Positions 22,124 to 35,866 of a stretch of DNA of 64,000 nt are shown here, in pieces; the first letter of the stretch is position 1; every line of letters starts with the position of its first letter. The notes beneath the pieces were generated by a model. The model had not been told where the DNA came from. It saw nothing but the letters and a program-made list of their open reading frames with translations, and did not search any database. Origin of the DNA: Thermococcus eurythermalis. Lineage in GTDB: Archaea > Methanobacteriota_B > Thermococci > Thermococcales > Thermococcaceae. The position numbers and the translations under genes were made by a program. The DNA is taken from positions 620,001 through 684,000 of the forward strand of contig NZ_CP008887.1 in NCBI RefSeq assembly GCF_000769655.1, given 5' to 3'.

Positions 22124-23242
22124 TCAGAACACGGCCTTTCCGCTTCCCTTCTCGAAGATGTGGGCCTTATGCATGTCGAAGACAACGTCGACCTCCTGGC
22201 CCTCCACGACCTTGGACTCGGCGCGGAAGGAGCCAAGGAAGGTCACGTTGCCCACGCGGAGGTGGACTATCTTCTCGCTTCCGAGGTTCTCTATGATGTC
22301 CACCATAGCCCTGACCATGTTCTCCCCCGGAATCTTCACCTGGGCGAACATGGCATCGTAGAGGTCTTCCGGCCTGATGCCGAAAATGACATCCTTTCCG
22401 ACGAGGTTCTTCTCCTCAAGAACCTCAAACTGATCTGGTAAGAGCTTGAGCTTGAACTCGCCGAAGTCCACGAAGCCGTCTTCTGTGACGGTTGCATCAA
22501 TGAAGTTCATCGGCGGTGAACCGATGAAGCCGGCAACGAACGTGTTGGCCGGCCTGTCGTAGACTTCCTCGGGGGTTCCAACCTGCTGGAGGACGCCCCT
22601 GTTAATGACGGCAATCCTGTCGCCCATAGTCATGGCCTCAACCTGGTCGTGGGTGACGTAAATCGTGGTGACGCCGAGCTGTCTCTGGAGCCTCTTGAGC
22701 TCGGCGCGCATCTTTACACGGAGCTTTGCGTCAAGGTTGCTCAGCGGCTCGTCCATGAGGAAGACCTGCGGCTTTCTCACGATTGCCCTGCCGAGGGCGA
22801 CACGCTGTCTCTGTCCACCGCTGAGCTCCCTTGGCTTTCTGTGCAGGAACTCCGTGAGACCGAGCATCTCCGCGACTTCTCTCACTCGCTTGTCAATCTC
22901 CTGCTTCGGAACCTTCCTCAGCTTGAGCGGGAAGGCTATGTTGTCGTAGACGGTCATGTGCGGGTAGAGCGCGTAGCTCTGGAAGACCATTGCGATGTCC
23001 CTGTCCTTTGGCGGGACAAAGACTCCCTTCTCCGGGTCGGCGACGAGCTTGTCTCCGATGTAAATCTGGCCTTTCGTGGGCTCTTCCAGACCGGCTATCA
23101 TTCTGAGGGTTGTGGTCTTTCCACAGCCGGACGGCCCGAGGAGTATCATGAACTCGCCGTCCTTAATATCAAGGGTCATGTCTTTGACGGCGGTAAAGTC
23201 GCCAAACTGCTTCCACACATGGATGAGCTTAACTTCCGCCAT
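22124..23242 (-). CDS. malK: Maltodextrin ABC transporter ATPase MalK
   Basis: A 372-residue ABC ATPase of the MalK/MsmX type. Walker A GPSGCGKTT (about 36-44), Q-loop FQSYALYP, signature LSGGQRQR (about 140-147), Walker B VFLMDEP and the switch His in VTHDQ are all present, followed by the ~130-residue C-terminal OB-fold regulatory domain. It is the last gene of malE-malF-malG-apu-malK and energises maltodextrin import at the membrane. Because the trehalose/maltose locus at 33.6-39 kb has no ATPase gene, this one may serve both transporters. Confidence 0.93.
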   Translation of the reverse strand: MAEVKLIHVWKQFGDFTAVKDMTLDIKDGEFMILLGPSGCGKTTTLRMIAGLEEPTKGQIYIGDKLVADPEKGVFVPPKDRDIAMVFQSYALYPHMTVYDNIAFPLKLRKVPKQEIDKRVREVAEMLGLTEFLHRKPRELSGGQRQRVALGRAIVRKPQVFLMDEPLSNLDAKLRVKMRAELKRLQRQLGVTTIYVTHDQVEAMTMGDRIAVINRGVLQQVGTPEEVYDRPANTFVAGFIGSPPMNFIDATVTEDGFVDFGEFKLKLLPDQFEVLEEKNLVGKDVIFGIRPEDLYDAMFAQVKIPGENMVRAMVDIIENLGSEKIVHLRVGNVTFLGSFRAESKVVEGQEVDVVFDMHKAHIFEKGSGKAVF

Positions 23243-23272
23243 CTCACCACCCCTTAAAATTTAAAGGAAAGG

Positions 23273-26200
23273 TCAGCGCCTCCTCCTGAGGAGGAGCGGC
23301 ACTATTGCGAGGCCGACTATGAAGGCCGGGCCGCAGATTCCGCCACCCTCCTCAGTCGAAGTGCCTGCCTGCTCAGTAGTAGTTGTCTGCCCGGTGGTGG
23401 TCGTGGTAGTTTCCTCGTTAGTAGCATTCGTCGTAGTAGTCTCCTCAGTAGTGGTGGTTGTGTTCGTGCTCGTCTCAGTCTCAGTTGAGGTCTCGGTCTG
23501 GGTCTCTTCTGCCGGAGTCTCTGTAGAAGTCTCTTCTTCCCCGCCAGTTCCCTGGACGAGCGGTATCATGGTGACGGTTGCGAGTTTCATGTTCTGGGTG
23601 TCGTAGGAGCTGAGCTGTTCCTCCTGGGTCGGTTTGAAGCCTTCTGGGACAAGGAGGTCGTAGACTCTAGGTGCGACGCCGTTTATGACAGCGTCTGGGT
23701 CGGCTCCACCACCCTTCCACTGTTCAGCCTCGACTGCTACAGGCCTCCACTTGTCCGGGCCGTAGCCGTCCTGCGAGCCGACGAGGACTGTGGCGTAGAG
23801 CCCGTACTCTCCAACCTCTGGCAGGTACTTCTTCGGGAGTTTGACTATTATGGCGTTCTTGACGGGGTCTGCCGAAATCTGCATCTCGCCCTGCAGGGCG
23901 GTTCCGTCCGGGAGGACTATGAGGTTGCCGTAGTCCCAGCCGGCAATCCTGAAGGCCACGTCCCACGGGTGGTCTGGGTCAAGGTTGACATTGCTTCCCG
24001 GCCCGTCGGGGAACATCTTTATCGCCGAGCTGTTTCCGCCCTCCTTGAAGTCGAGGTAGACTTCGATTATCTGGAGGCTGAAGCCGTTTGGCCCGTTCCA
24101 CGGGTTGTCAGCGAGGTTCTTGAAGTAGAACTCCATGACGTAGGCGTCGGTCTGCTCAAGCACCCTGAAGCGGAGGAGGTCGAGGTGTCCCGGTTCGAAG
24201 ACCTTGTCGGTCGGGTAGGTGTAGGTTCCCGGCCCGTGGTCATCTCCTTCAGGGTCGGCGATGTCAACGATTGTTACTCCTTTGACCTCTGTCGGGAGCT
24301 TAAGTTCGACAGGGGTTGTTATGACCTCAAGTTCTCCGTCCTTGACAGTGGAAACCGCGAAGTAGAAGTCCTCAGGGGTCTCTATGTAGTCGAATGGCAC
24401 GACGACCTCAATTCCCTCGTCGGTCTTCCTGACGGTCGCCTCTCCAAGCTTCTCGCTCCTCTCGTAGTCGGTGGCGGTGTAGACCTCGGCCTTTCCGTCG
24501 CGGTAAACGATGTGCTTGGTTATGAGGAGGCCGACGCTGTCCTTTGAGAACGGGAACATCGAGTACCTGAGCTCGGTCGGCCTCTCCTGGAGGAGGGTGA
24601 ACGTGTTGCCGACGCGCTTGCCCTTCTCCCAGATGCTCACCTCAAACTCGCTGAGGTCGCCCTTGACCGCGAAGTGGATTCCGTCTCCGTCGAAGTAGAC
24701 GCTAACTCCCTCCGCGAGGGGTGACATGCTGGAGTACTCCTTCACCTGGCCCTCTCCAAGGCCGTCGAGGGCCCTCGTAACGTATGGCTCGCCGTCCGGG
24801 AAGTAGTTTCCGAAGAGGTAACTCGGCGGCTCGACTCCGGCCAGCTTGTAAATCTCATAAAGGTAGGTCTTTAGGTAACGGTCAAAGGAGTAGTCCTGGC
24901 CGCTGTTCTGGTCGCTCCCGTACCACCAGAACCAGTCGCTCGCCTCCGCTCTCAGAAGATACTCGTAAGCCTTCTCCCAGTCCTCCTGGCTCATCTTGTC
25001 CCTGTTCTCCATTAGAGCCTTTCTCGCGAGGTAGAGCCAGTACCAGCCGTAGTTCTCCTGAGGCTCGCCTATCCATGTTGAAAGGGTTCCGTCAATCCAG
25101 CTGCTCTCTGGCCACTGCATCTCCTCATTAACTCCGGCCATGTCGTAGAGGTCGCCGAGGCTCTCGGCCTTGAGGAGGGCGTTAACGTTCTCGCCGGTAA
25201 GGTCGAGGCGCTCCATCATCTTTGGGGTGAGCCTGTTGGCCTTGTCGCCGTAGAGCTTGATGTACTCGCTTGGGGTGACGGTTCTGATTAAGCCAGCCTT
25301 CTGGAGCTCGGTGAGCTTCTTGTAGAGCGTCTCAAGGAAGAGCTGGCCGTCGTAGGGGTAGTTCTCCCACGGGTTCTCGCCGTCGAGGGTGACGACGTAG
25401 ACCAGCGAGCCGTCGTAGTTCTGCTTTTGTATCTTGAGGAGCTCGTTCACGAAGTCCTCAACTGCCTCGTACTGGTTCATTCCGCCGTATGTGAACCCAA
25501 CGCGGTCGCTGAGAGCGTGGTCGCGCGGGAAGAGGTAAATCTTCTTTCCGTTGAACTCGGCCACCCAGGGCTTGTAGTAGTTCTCGACGGTTCCCTCGAT
25601 ACCGAGCCTCTCCAGGACGAGCTGGTCTGTCATGACCCAGGTCCAGCCGTTCTCGGCGAGGGTTTCCAGAGTTTTGTCGTTGAGGGCACTCTCGGCGGCC
25701 CAGCCTCCAACCGGGACGGCGGTTCCGTTTCCAAGGTACTGCTTGTACAGCTCGTCCGCCCTCTTCACCTGGTCGTCGAAGTCACCCTCCCAGCCGAAGT
25801 CGTTGAGTATCGGCCCTATCGGGTGGGCGTAGGGGACGACGGTCACCTCAACGTTGCCGTTTTCGAGGAGGAGGTTTATCTTCTCGTGCTCCTCGAAGGT
25901 GTGGTTGAGGAGCCACATCTGGGCTTCGAGGACAGTCTTGACGTCCTCCCTCGTGTAGCCGCCCTCATCGACCTTCTCGTAGAGGGCCTTGAGCTCGGGA
26001 GTGTCCGTTATGTACTTGTAGTCAATCCAGGCGAGATTGAAGAGGACGGCGAGGTCGATGTAGTCCCCCTCGGTGAACTCGTTCGTCACAGCGGCCTTCT
26101 GCTCCTCGAGCGGCAGGTTGGCGTACTTGGCCTTTGCGGCCATCATCTTGTCCTTCAGCTCTGTGTAGCGGTTCCAGAAGTCCCTTGTCGGGTTGCCGTT

Positions 26201-26644
26201 CGGGTCGGCTATCGGCTCGCCGTTCCACGGAATCGTGTGGTCAAAGAACCCTCCGGGGGCCTGGAGCATGAGCCATTTCTCCTCGACGGTGAGGGGCTCG
26301 CCGTTGGCTATCTTCTCGGTGATTATCTGGTAGGTGTCCTTCTTGCCGTTCATGTAGTCCGCCAGCTGGGCTATTAGCGAGCCGGAGAGGTCAATGGCAA
26401 CATGAACGTCCGGATACTGGCTCAGGTAATAGGCCATCTTCCAGTAGTTGTTCGCCGCGTGGAGTCTGACCCAGGGCCTGGTATAGACGTCCTGGATCGG
26501 GTCGTAGTAGTAGGGCTGGTGCTGGTGCCAGACTATTATGACGTTGAGCGGCTTCGGCTCGGCCGCTCCGACCGTTTTCGCGTTCGCTCCAATCAGACTC
26601 CCAACCATCAAAAAGGCAAGGAAAAGGGCAGCGACCCTTCTCAT
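23273..26644 (-). CDS. apu: Secreted GH57 amylopullulanase with CGP-CTERM anchor
   Basis: A 1123-residue extracellular enzyme. The signal peptide covers residues 1 to about 27. The GH57 domain has HQHQPYYYDP, the nucleophile Glu318 in GGWAAESALND and the acid/base Asp421 in VTLDGENPWE; these equal E291 and D394 of the mature enzymes from related Thermococcus. It cuts alpha-1,4 and alpha-1,6 bonds of starch, glycogen and pullulan. A DOMON/SLH-like beta region follows (about 790-1020), then a Thr/Glu-rich linker and the C-terminal GGGICGPAFIVGLAIVPLLL plus RRRR, the Thermococcaceae CGP-CTERM surface signal. It sits inside the transporter operon, so product release and import are co-expressed. 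Confidence 0.95.
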   Translation of the reverse strand: MRRVAALFLAFLMVGSLIGANAKTVGAAEPKPLNVIIVWHQHQPYYYDPIQDVYTRPWVRLHAANNYWKMAYYLSQYPDVHVAIDLSGSLIAQLADYMNGKKDTYQIITEKIANGEPLTVEEKWLMLQAPGGFFDHTIPWNGEPIADPNGNPTRDFWNRYTELKDKMMAAKAKYANLPLEEQKAAVTNEFTEGDYIDLAVLFNLAWIDYKYITDTPELKALYEKVDEGGYTREDVKTVLEAQMWLLNHTFEEHEKINLLLENGNVEVTVVPYAHPIGPILNDFGWEGDFDDQVKRADELYKQYLGNGTAVPVGGWAAESALNDKTLETLAENGWTWVMTDQLVLERLGIEGTVENYYKPWVAEFNGKKIYLFPRDHALSDRVGFTYGGMNQYEAVEDFVNELLKIQKQNYDGSLVYVVTLDGENPWENYPYDGQLFLETLYKKLTELQKAGLIRTVTPSEYIKLYGDKANRLTPKMMERLDLTGENVNALLKAESLGDLYDMAGVNEEMQWPESSWIDGTLSTWIGEPQENYGWYWLYLARKALMENRDKMSQEDWEKAYEYLLRAEASDWFWWYGSDQNSGQDYSFDRYLKTYLYEIYKLAGVEPPSYLFGNYFPDGEPYVTRALDGLGEGQVKEYSSMSPLAEGVSVYFDGDGIHFAVKGDLSEFEVSIWEKGKRVGNTFTLLQERPTELRYSMFPFSKDSVGLLITKHIVYRDGKAEVYTATDYERSEKLGEATVRKTDEGIEVVVPFDYIETPEDFYFAVSTVKDGELEVITTPVELKLPTEVKGVTIVDIADPEGDDHGPGTYTYPTDKVFEPGHLDLLRFRVLEQTDAYVMEFYFKNLADNPWNGPNGFSLQIIEVYLDFKEGGNSSAIKMFPDGPGSNVNLDPDHPWDVAFRIAGWDYGNLIVLPDGTALQGEMQISADPVKNAIIVKLPKKYLPEVGEYGLYATVLVGSQDGYGPDKWRPVAVEAEQWKGGGADPDAVINGVAPRVYDLLVPEGFKPTQEEQLSSYDTQNMKLATVTMIPLVQGTGGEEETSTETPAEETQTETSTETETSTNTTTTTEETTTTNATNEETTTTTTGQTTTTEQAGTSTEEGGGICGPAFIVGLAIVPLLLRRRR

Positions 26645-26653
26645 TCTATCACC

Positions 26654-27904
26654 TCACTCCTTTAGACCTCCAACTGTAAGGCCGCTCCTTATGTAGTTCT
26701 GGGCGAGCATAAACATCACGAACACCGGCAGGGCGAACAGCAGGGCAGCGGCCGCGAAGTAGCTCCAGTCTATTCCCCTGCCTATGCCGCCCATGAGGGT
26801 GTATATCCAGACTGAAAGTGGCTGGTTGTTCCCGGTCAGCAGCAGGCTTGCAAGGACGAACTCCGTCCAGCCGCCTATGAAGGCGAAGATTGCAACGGTC
26901 GCTATTCCGGGCAGTGCCATTGGGAGGAGGACGTACCTGATTATCTGCAGGTAGCTGGCGCCGTCGACAAGCGCCGCCTCGTCGAAGTCGGGGCTTATGG
27001 AGTCAATGTAACCCTTGAGGAGCCACGTGTTGAACGGGACGCTTCCGGCGGCGTAGATGAGGGACATCACCGGCAGTTTGTCGTATAGGCCGAGCTTGAC
27101 TATCATACCGTAGAGCGCTATGAGCCCTGCGATTCCGAGACCTCCTGACACTTGAGTGAACATCAGGTAGAAGTACAGCACGTGCTCCCTGCCGAAGAAC
27201 TGCATTCTGGAGAACGCGTAGGACGCTGGGACGACGAAAACGAGGGTCAGCAACACTGTTAATGTGGCTATGATGAGGCTGTTCTTCAGGTAGCCGAAGA
27301 ACTTGGAGTTCACGAACTTGCCGATGGCCGTGAAGCTGACGGTTCCGCTGTTCCTGACGACAACATACTTCTCCATCGGGCCTGAGACTGAAGTTCCGTC
27401 AACTGTTCCGCTCTTCAGCTCCACGTCCTTTATTACCGCAAAGCCGATTGTGCCGTCTTCGTTTATTCTCGTGAGGGTAAAAACACCTCTAACTTCTCCC
27501 TTCAGCTGTCCCTGGACGTTCTTTTCCGCTGAGACGTCGAAGACCTTGTTTTTAACGGGGACTTCAAATACCAGTCCGGTGAATGGCCCGTACTTGACCT
27601 TGCCCTTTATCGTTCCCTCTACGAGGTACAGCTTGCCGTCCTTGATGTAGGCGCTTCCCTCGATGGTTCCAGTGAAGTTCTCACTCACCTTACCTCCGGA
27701 GAACCCGAAGAGCACCTCGCGGTATGAGTCAAGGCTGACGTTTCTGGGTATCAGGTGGAGTTCAGTGGTCGCGAGCGTTGAGCTCGGCTCCAGCGAGACT
27801 GTGAATATGTAGTACACCGGGAAGAGTATGATGAACATGACGAAGATGGCCAGCAGGGTCATGAGGAAGCTCTTAAGGACTTCCCCCTTGCGTCTCCCCA
27901 TCAT
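26654..27904 (-). CDS. malG: Maltodextrin ABC permease MalG with large extracellular insert
   Basis: A 416-residue permease. The EAA loop EAALVDGASYLQIIRYVLLP (about 315-334) contacts MalK. Six spans are seen, but between span 1 and span 2 there are about 150 extra residues (about 48-205, beta-rich, FSGGKVSENFTGTIEGSAY...). Ordinary MalG has about 280 residues; the extra domain is known from Thermococcus/Pyrococcus MalG and faces outwards, perhaps meeting the binding protein or the cell wall. The start overlaps the end of malF. Confidence 0.9.
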   Translation of the reverse strand: MMGRRKGEVLKSFLMTLLAIFVMFIILFPVYYIFTVSLEPSSTLATTELHLIPRNVSLDSYREVLFGFSGGKVSENFTGTIEGSAYIKDGKLYLVEGTIKGKVKYGPFTGLVFEVPVKNKVFDVSAEKNVQGQLKGEVRGVFTLTRINEDGTIGFAVIKDVELKSGTVDGTSVSGPMEKYVVVRNSGTVSFTAIGKFVNSKFFGYLKNSLIIATLTVLLTLVFVVPASYAFSRMQFFGREHVLYFYLMFTQVSGGLGIAGLIALYGMIVKLGLYDKLPVMSLIYAAGSVPFNTWLLKGYIDSISPDFDEAALVDGASYLQIIRYVLLPMALPGIATVAIFAFIGGWTEFVLASLLLTGNNQPLSVWIYTLMGGIGRGIDWSYFAAAALLFALPVFVMFMLAQNYIRSGLTVGGLKE

Positions 27905-28797
27905 CCTTTGGCACCCTCCTGGAGCTTCGTTATCCTGACGTTAACGTACATGTAGACGGCAAGAACCAGCGTGGCTATCACCATTATCGCCGCGGCCCTG
28001 CCGTAGTGCGGGCTGGCGCCGAAGGCCTTCCTGTAGCCGTAGAGCAGTATGAACTTGTCCTCGAAGAGGCCCGCGTTGTAGATGTATGGCACCATGAAGT
28101 ACTGGAAGCTCGCCGCGCTGGTGAGTATCGTTGCGAATGCTATCGGCTTCCCAACGACGGGCAGGACGACGTGCCTGACCCTCTGCCAGTAGTTGGCACC
28201 GTCGATTATGGCCGCCTCTATCAGGGTGTCCGGAATCGACTGCAGTGCCGCTGTTATTACAGTCACCATGAACGGGTAGGCAAGCCAGACCTCAATCAGG
28301 TTGAGTGCAATGAAGCCCCAGGTGGGGTCGCTGATCCAGTTCGGCCCGCTGATTCCGAGGGACTTGAGTACCTGGTTTATGGGGCCAAAAATCGGGTCAA
28401 ACATAAACTTCCAGACGGTGACCGAGAAGAGCAGGGGCAGGGCCCAGGGGATTATGAGCAGGGAGCGGTATATCATCTTACCCTTCACGTATTTGCTGTT
28501 GTAGAGCAGGCTGAGGAGGACGCCGACGACGACTTTCAGGGTGACGCTGGTCAGGACGAATAACCACGTCCAGAGAAAGGCCCTCCTGAACTTCTCGTCA
28601 CTGAGTACCCACTTGAAGTTCTCCAGTCCGACGAGCTTAAGCGGTGGCGCATTGGGGGCCTGGATAGGGAAGTTTCCGAGCTGTGCGTTGGTGAACGCCA
28701 GGTAAACCGAGTACAGTATCGGCCACATGTTGAAGAACAAAAATGCTGCAATTCCTGGGAGTATTAGGAACAGGGCAATCATTGTTGTTTTCTTCAT
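27901..28797 (-). CDS. malF: Maltodextrin ABC permease MalF
   Basis: A 298-residue inner-membrane permease with six predicted spans and the EAA loop EAAIIDGANYWQRVRHVVLP (about 205-224). It starts at ATG 28797 (MKKTTMIALFLILPG) behind GGAGGGGTC. It is short compared with bacterial MalF because it lacks the large P2 loop. With MalG it forms the channel for maltodextrins delivered by MalE. Confidence 0.92.
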   Translation of the reverse strand: MKKTTMIALFLILPGIAAFLFFNMWPILYSVYLAFTNAQLGNFPIQAPNAPPLKLVGLENFKWVLSDEKFRRAFLWTWLFVLTSVTLKVVVGVLLSLLYNSKYVKGKMIYRSLLIIPWALPLLFSVTVWKFMFDPIFGPINQVLKSLGISGPNWISDPTWGFIALNLIEVWLAYPFMVTVITAALQSIPDTLIEAAIIDGANYWQRVRHVVLPVVGKPIAFATILTSAASFQYFMVPYIYNAGLFEDKFILLYGYRKAFGASPHYGRAAAIMVIATLVLAVYMYVNVRITKLQEGAKG

Positions 28798-28836
28798 ATT
28801 TGACCCCTCCAAGAAAAATTGTAGAAAAGTAAGAAG

Positions 28837-30165
<1,329 letters not shown>

Positions 30166-30195
30166 TTATCACCCGCCTCATCTTTGGTGATTAAG

Positions 30196-30222
30196 TATCA
30201 TTCTTGGTGATATATATATCTT
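30196..30222 (-). promoter_or_regulatory. malE promoter with Tgr operator (TGM)
   Basis: TATCATTCTTGGTGATA (30196-30212, plus strand) matches the Thermococcales glycolytic motif TATCAC-N5-GTGATA with one mismatch. On the minus strand it lies directly after the TATA-like ATATATATA (30212-30222). A TGM downstream of TATA is the position at which Tgr is known to repress; maltotriose-type sugars release it. The Tgr gene is nearby at 32303. Confidence 0.75.
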
Positions 30223-30272
30223 GCGCTCACCTGCCCACTCTTGTGGGTCTGGATAAAAATGTACATAGGGGT

Positions 30273-32231
30273 CTACTCCTTGAAAGTGAGCACAGCAAAA
30301 GACCACGGGCGGAGCACAATGCGCTGTGCTCCCCTTACTTTCCGATATCCTGCAGGAAGCTCCAGTTCTGCTTCTTCTCCTGAGTAGTTTATGGCCACCA
30401 TAACTTTCTCCTCCTCGTAGGCCCTCTCGTAAACGAGCAGGCCATCCTCGAACTTCAGCGGTCTGAAAGTGCCGAGCTGGAGTGCCCTGCTCTCTTTCCT
30501 TAGGTTAATGAGTGTCCTCGTGACGTCAAGGATTTCGGTGTCCCACTCTCCCAGGTTCCAGGTCATTGGAGCCCTGCCTGCGCTCAGGCCGCCGTTGAGC
30601 CGACCCTTCAGCCCTATTTCATCGCCGTAGAATATCGAGGGGATTCCCTTGTACGTCATCAGGAAGGCGAGGGCACAGAGGTACTTTTTCTTGTCCCCGA
30701 CGAGGTCGAGGAAGCGTTCGGTGTCGTGGTTGTCGAGGAAGTTGTACATAGCATATTCAGCCGGGCCCAGGCGGGCGCTTAGGAGCTCAAGACCGTTAAG
30801 GAACTCCTCCGCTGTGATTTCCCTTTCCACAAAGAACCTCAGGATGAGGTCGTAAAGCGGGTAGTTCATGGTGCCGTGAAAGGCGTCGAAGACCCAGGGC
30901 CGGGCGTCGTCCATGACCTCCCCCATCAGGTACGCGTCCTCTGGGAGGGCTGACCTGACTTCCCTCCAGAGCTCAGGGGGGACGCCGTGTGCGACGTCCA
31001 GCCTCCAGCCGTCTGCCCCCCTGTCGAGCCAGTACTTCATTACATCCCTCACGAAGCTCCTTACCTCTGGGTTGTCGTGGTTGAGCCTCGGCATCGCCCA
31101 TACAGAGAAGAAGGACTCGTAATTCCATTTTAGCTCCTTGAGCTTCCTGTATTTTTCCACCCCTGGGAGGTCGGAGTTCAGGACTTCCAGGAACTCTTCA
31201 GGGACAGCGGGGAAGTCCAATATCCGGTAGAAGTCCTTGTAGCGGCTCTTCTCCCCCTTTGTGAGAACGTCCTGGAAGTACGGGTGGAAAAAGCTCGTGT
31301 GGTGGAAGACCCCGTCGAGAATGAGTTTAATGCCCCTCTCTTTAAGCTCCTGGACCAGCCGGGAGAAAGTCTCGTCCCCTCCAAGCTTTCTGTCAACGTG
31401 GAAGTAGTCGGTAACGTCGTAGCGGTGGTACGTCATGGACTCGAATATGGGGGTGAGGTAGAGAGCGTTTATACCGAGCTCTTCGAGGTGCTCCAGCCTC
31501 CGCCTTACCCCCTCAAGGTCGCCGCCGTGGAACTGCTCCCCACGGAGCCCTTCTTCTGGCGCATTCTGAAGGCCCTTCTCAAACCTGTCCGGCATTATCT
31601 GGTAGAACACCCTGTCAAAAACCCATCTCGGGGCTTCCAGTTTATAGGGACTAGCCCTGAAGGGCCCGAGGGTCTCGATTTCTCCATCTTTTCTCCGGAT
31701 TTCAAAGCGATATTCGATCTCGCCTTTTTTGGGCAGGACGGCCTCAAAGTACTCAAAAAGCTCATCGCCGGCTTTTCTCCTCACGGGAAAGCTCTCGTTC
31801 CCAAGAACAACGGAGGCTTCTTTTACCAGATTGGGCTCAGACCGTAATATGATGTGGGTTCTCCCGGCGAAGGAATACAGGTAGACCGCACTGGGTCTGT
31901 GGAAAAACTTCCCCGGCCCCTTGATGACGGCGACGCTCGTCTCCTTCTCGAACTTGTACGATATACGTCTGTATGCTTCTCTCCTGGGATTTTCGGGGTC
32001 TACGGTGAACTTCCCCCCAAGGGAAAACGCGTAGTGCCAGACGCCTTCAGGGAGCTCGACCGTGATGCTCCACCGTTCTCCTTTCTTTTTCATTCGGAAG
32101 GAGCCCTCGTTGAAGGCGTTGAAGCTTCCGAGGAGATACGCATACTTTTCTCCCCCATAGGGGATTGAAAACTCGACTTCGGCTACTCTGCCAAATTTCT
32201 TGTCAGCCCTGAACCCGAAAGTTTTATACAC
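30273..32231 (-). CDS. GH13 cyclomaltodextrinase/neopullulanase
   Basis: A 652-residue cytosolic alpha-glucanase. An N-terminal beta domain (about 1-190) precedes the GH13 barrel. Catalytic residues are the nucleophile Asp in GWRLDVAHG (about 411-419), the acid Glu in YLMGEVMDD (about 437-445) and the third Asp in FLDNHDTERF (about 500-509). There is no signal peptide, so it splits cyclodextrins and maltodextrins after import. I start at GTG 32231 (MYKTFGFRAD), three bases after GGTGGTG; a GTG at 32243 is also in frame. Divergent from tgr. Confidence 0.88.
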   Translation of the reverse strand: MYKTFGFRADKKFGRVAEVEFSIPYGGEKYAYLLGSFNAFNEGSFRMKKKGERWSITVELPEGVWHYAFSLGGKFTVDPENPRREAYRRISYKFEKETSVAVIKGPGKFFHRPSAVYLYSFAGRTHIILRSEPNLVKEASVVLGNESFPVRRKAGDELFEYFEAVLPKKGEIEYRFEIRRKDGEIETLGPFRASPYKLEAPRWVFDRVFYQIMPDRFEKGLQNAPEEGLRGEQFHGGDLEGVRRRLEHLEELGINALYLTPIFESMTYHRYDVTDYFHVDRKLGGDETFSRLVQELKERGIKLILDGVFHHTSFFHPYFQDVLTKGEKSRYKDFYRILDFPAVPEEFLEVLNSDLPGVEKYRKLKELKWNYESFFSVWAMPRLNHDNPEVRSFVRDVMKYWLDRGADGWRLDVAHGVPPELWREVRSALPEDAYLMGEVMDDARPWVFDAFHGTMNYPLYDLILRFFVEREITAEEFLNGLELLSARLGPAEYAMYNFLDNHDTERFLDLVGDKKKYLCALAFLMTYKGIPSIFYGDEIGLKGRLNGGLSAGRAPMTWNLGEWDTEILDVTRTLINLRKESRALQLGTFRPLKFEDGLLVYERAYEEEKVMVAINYSGEEAELELPAGYRKVRGAQRIVLRPWSFAVLTFKE

Positions 32232-32244
32232 TTCCACCACCACG

Positions 32245-32261
32245 TATCACTACTGATGAAT
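32245..32261. promoter_or_regulatory. Imperfect Tgr operator between cyclomaltodextrinase and tgr
   Basis: TATCACTACTGATGAAT has one perfect TATCAC half and a degenerate second half (TGA kept) at the right spacing. It lies between the shared TATA region (TTTAAA near 32280) and the cyclomaltodextrinase start, so Tgr would repress that gene. Confidence 0.5.
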
Positions 32262-32273
32262 AAACTGCCGCCG

Positions 32274-32302
32274 GTGAAATTTAAAAGGTTGGAGGTCATA
32301 TC
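32274..32302 (+). promoter_or_regulatory. tgr promoter and ribosome site
   Basis: TGAAATTTAAAAGG (BRE/TATA) is about 23 bases before the ATG, and GGAGGT is seven bases before it, so the leader is very short. Confidence 0.5.
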
Positions 32303-34932
<2,630 letters not shown>

Positions 34933-34987
34933 AGTTCCTGTTCTTTCTTTTTTCAGCGGGTCTGCGACGTCCAATGAGGTGGTGCCA

Positions 34988-35866
34988 ATGGGTGGTGCAA
35001 GGTACCCCGAAGAGAAGCTCGCCTATGGAATGCTGTCCCCCATGCTGGCGTTTGTGGTGCTCTTCATCATAATACCTGTTCTTGGAACCTTCTGGATAAG
35101 CCTGCACAGGGACGTGACCTTTATCCCGGGTTTTAAGTTCGTGGGGCTTGATAACTATATTAACGTGCTCAGCAAGAGAGAGTTCTGGTACTCCCTCTTC
35201 GTTACTGTGTCGTTCTCCCTCGTGAGTGTCGGTCTTGAGACGATACTCGGTCTGGCCTTTGCGCTCATACTGAACGAGCGTATGAAAGGAAGGGGAATTT
35301 TGAGGGCTATAGTCCTTATCCCTTGGGCGGTTCCCACCATAATTTCTGCCAGAACCTGGGAGCTTATGTATAACTACAGCTACGGCCTCTTTAACTGGAT
35401 TCTGAACTCAATTGGGCTGGGTGGTGTTAACTGGCTTGGAAGCCCCCTGAGCGCGTTCTTTGCGGTGGTTTTTGCAGACGTGTGGAAGACAACGCCCTTC
35501 ATGACGCTCCTTCTCCTTGCGGGGCTTCAGGCCATACCCGGTGACACGTACGAGGCCGCCATCATAGACGGGGCGAACATGTTTCAGAGGTTCAGGCACG
35601 TGACCCTGCCCCTCCTCAGGCCTGTCCTGATAGTCGCGGTGACGCTGAGGACGATAGACGCCCTGAGGGTGTTCGACGTCATCTACGTCCTCACAGGCGG
35701 GGGGCCGGGCGGAGCCACGATGTCCCTCTCCATGCTGGCCTTCAACTACTACAACCTCGGTGACTACGGCGTCGGCTCTGCAATCTCGATAATCACCTTC
35801 CTGACTGTCCTGAGCTTTACGGTGGTGTACCTCAAGGTAGGACGGTTCCAGGAGGGATTGAAATGA
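34988..35866 (+). CDS. malF: Trehalose/maltose ABC permease MalF
   Basis: A 292-residue permease with six spans and the EAA loop EAAIIDGANMFQRFRHVTLP (about 195-214). ATG 34988 follows GAGGTGGTG. It pairs with the product of the next gene, whose start overlaps its stop by 4 bases. Confidence 0.9.
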   Translation: MGGARYPEEKLAYGMLSPMLAFVVLFIIIPVLGTFWISLHRDVTFIPGFKFVGLDNYINVLSKREFWYSLFVTVSFSLVSVGLETILGLAFALILNERMKGRGILRAIVLIPWAVPTIISARTWELMYNYSYGLFNWILNSIGLGGVNWLGSPLSAFFAVVFADVWKTTPFMTLLLLAGLQAIPGDTYEAAIIDGANMFQRFRHVTLPLLRPVLIVAVTLRTIDALRVFDVIYVLTGGGPGGATMSLSMLAFNYYNLGDYGVGSAISIITFLTVLSFTVVYLKVGRFQEGLK

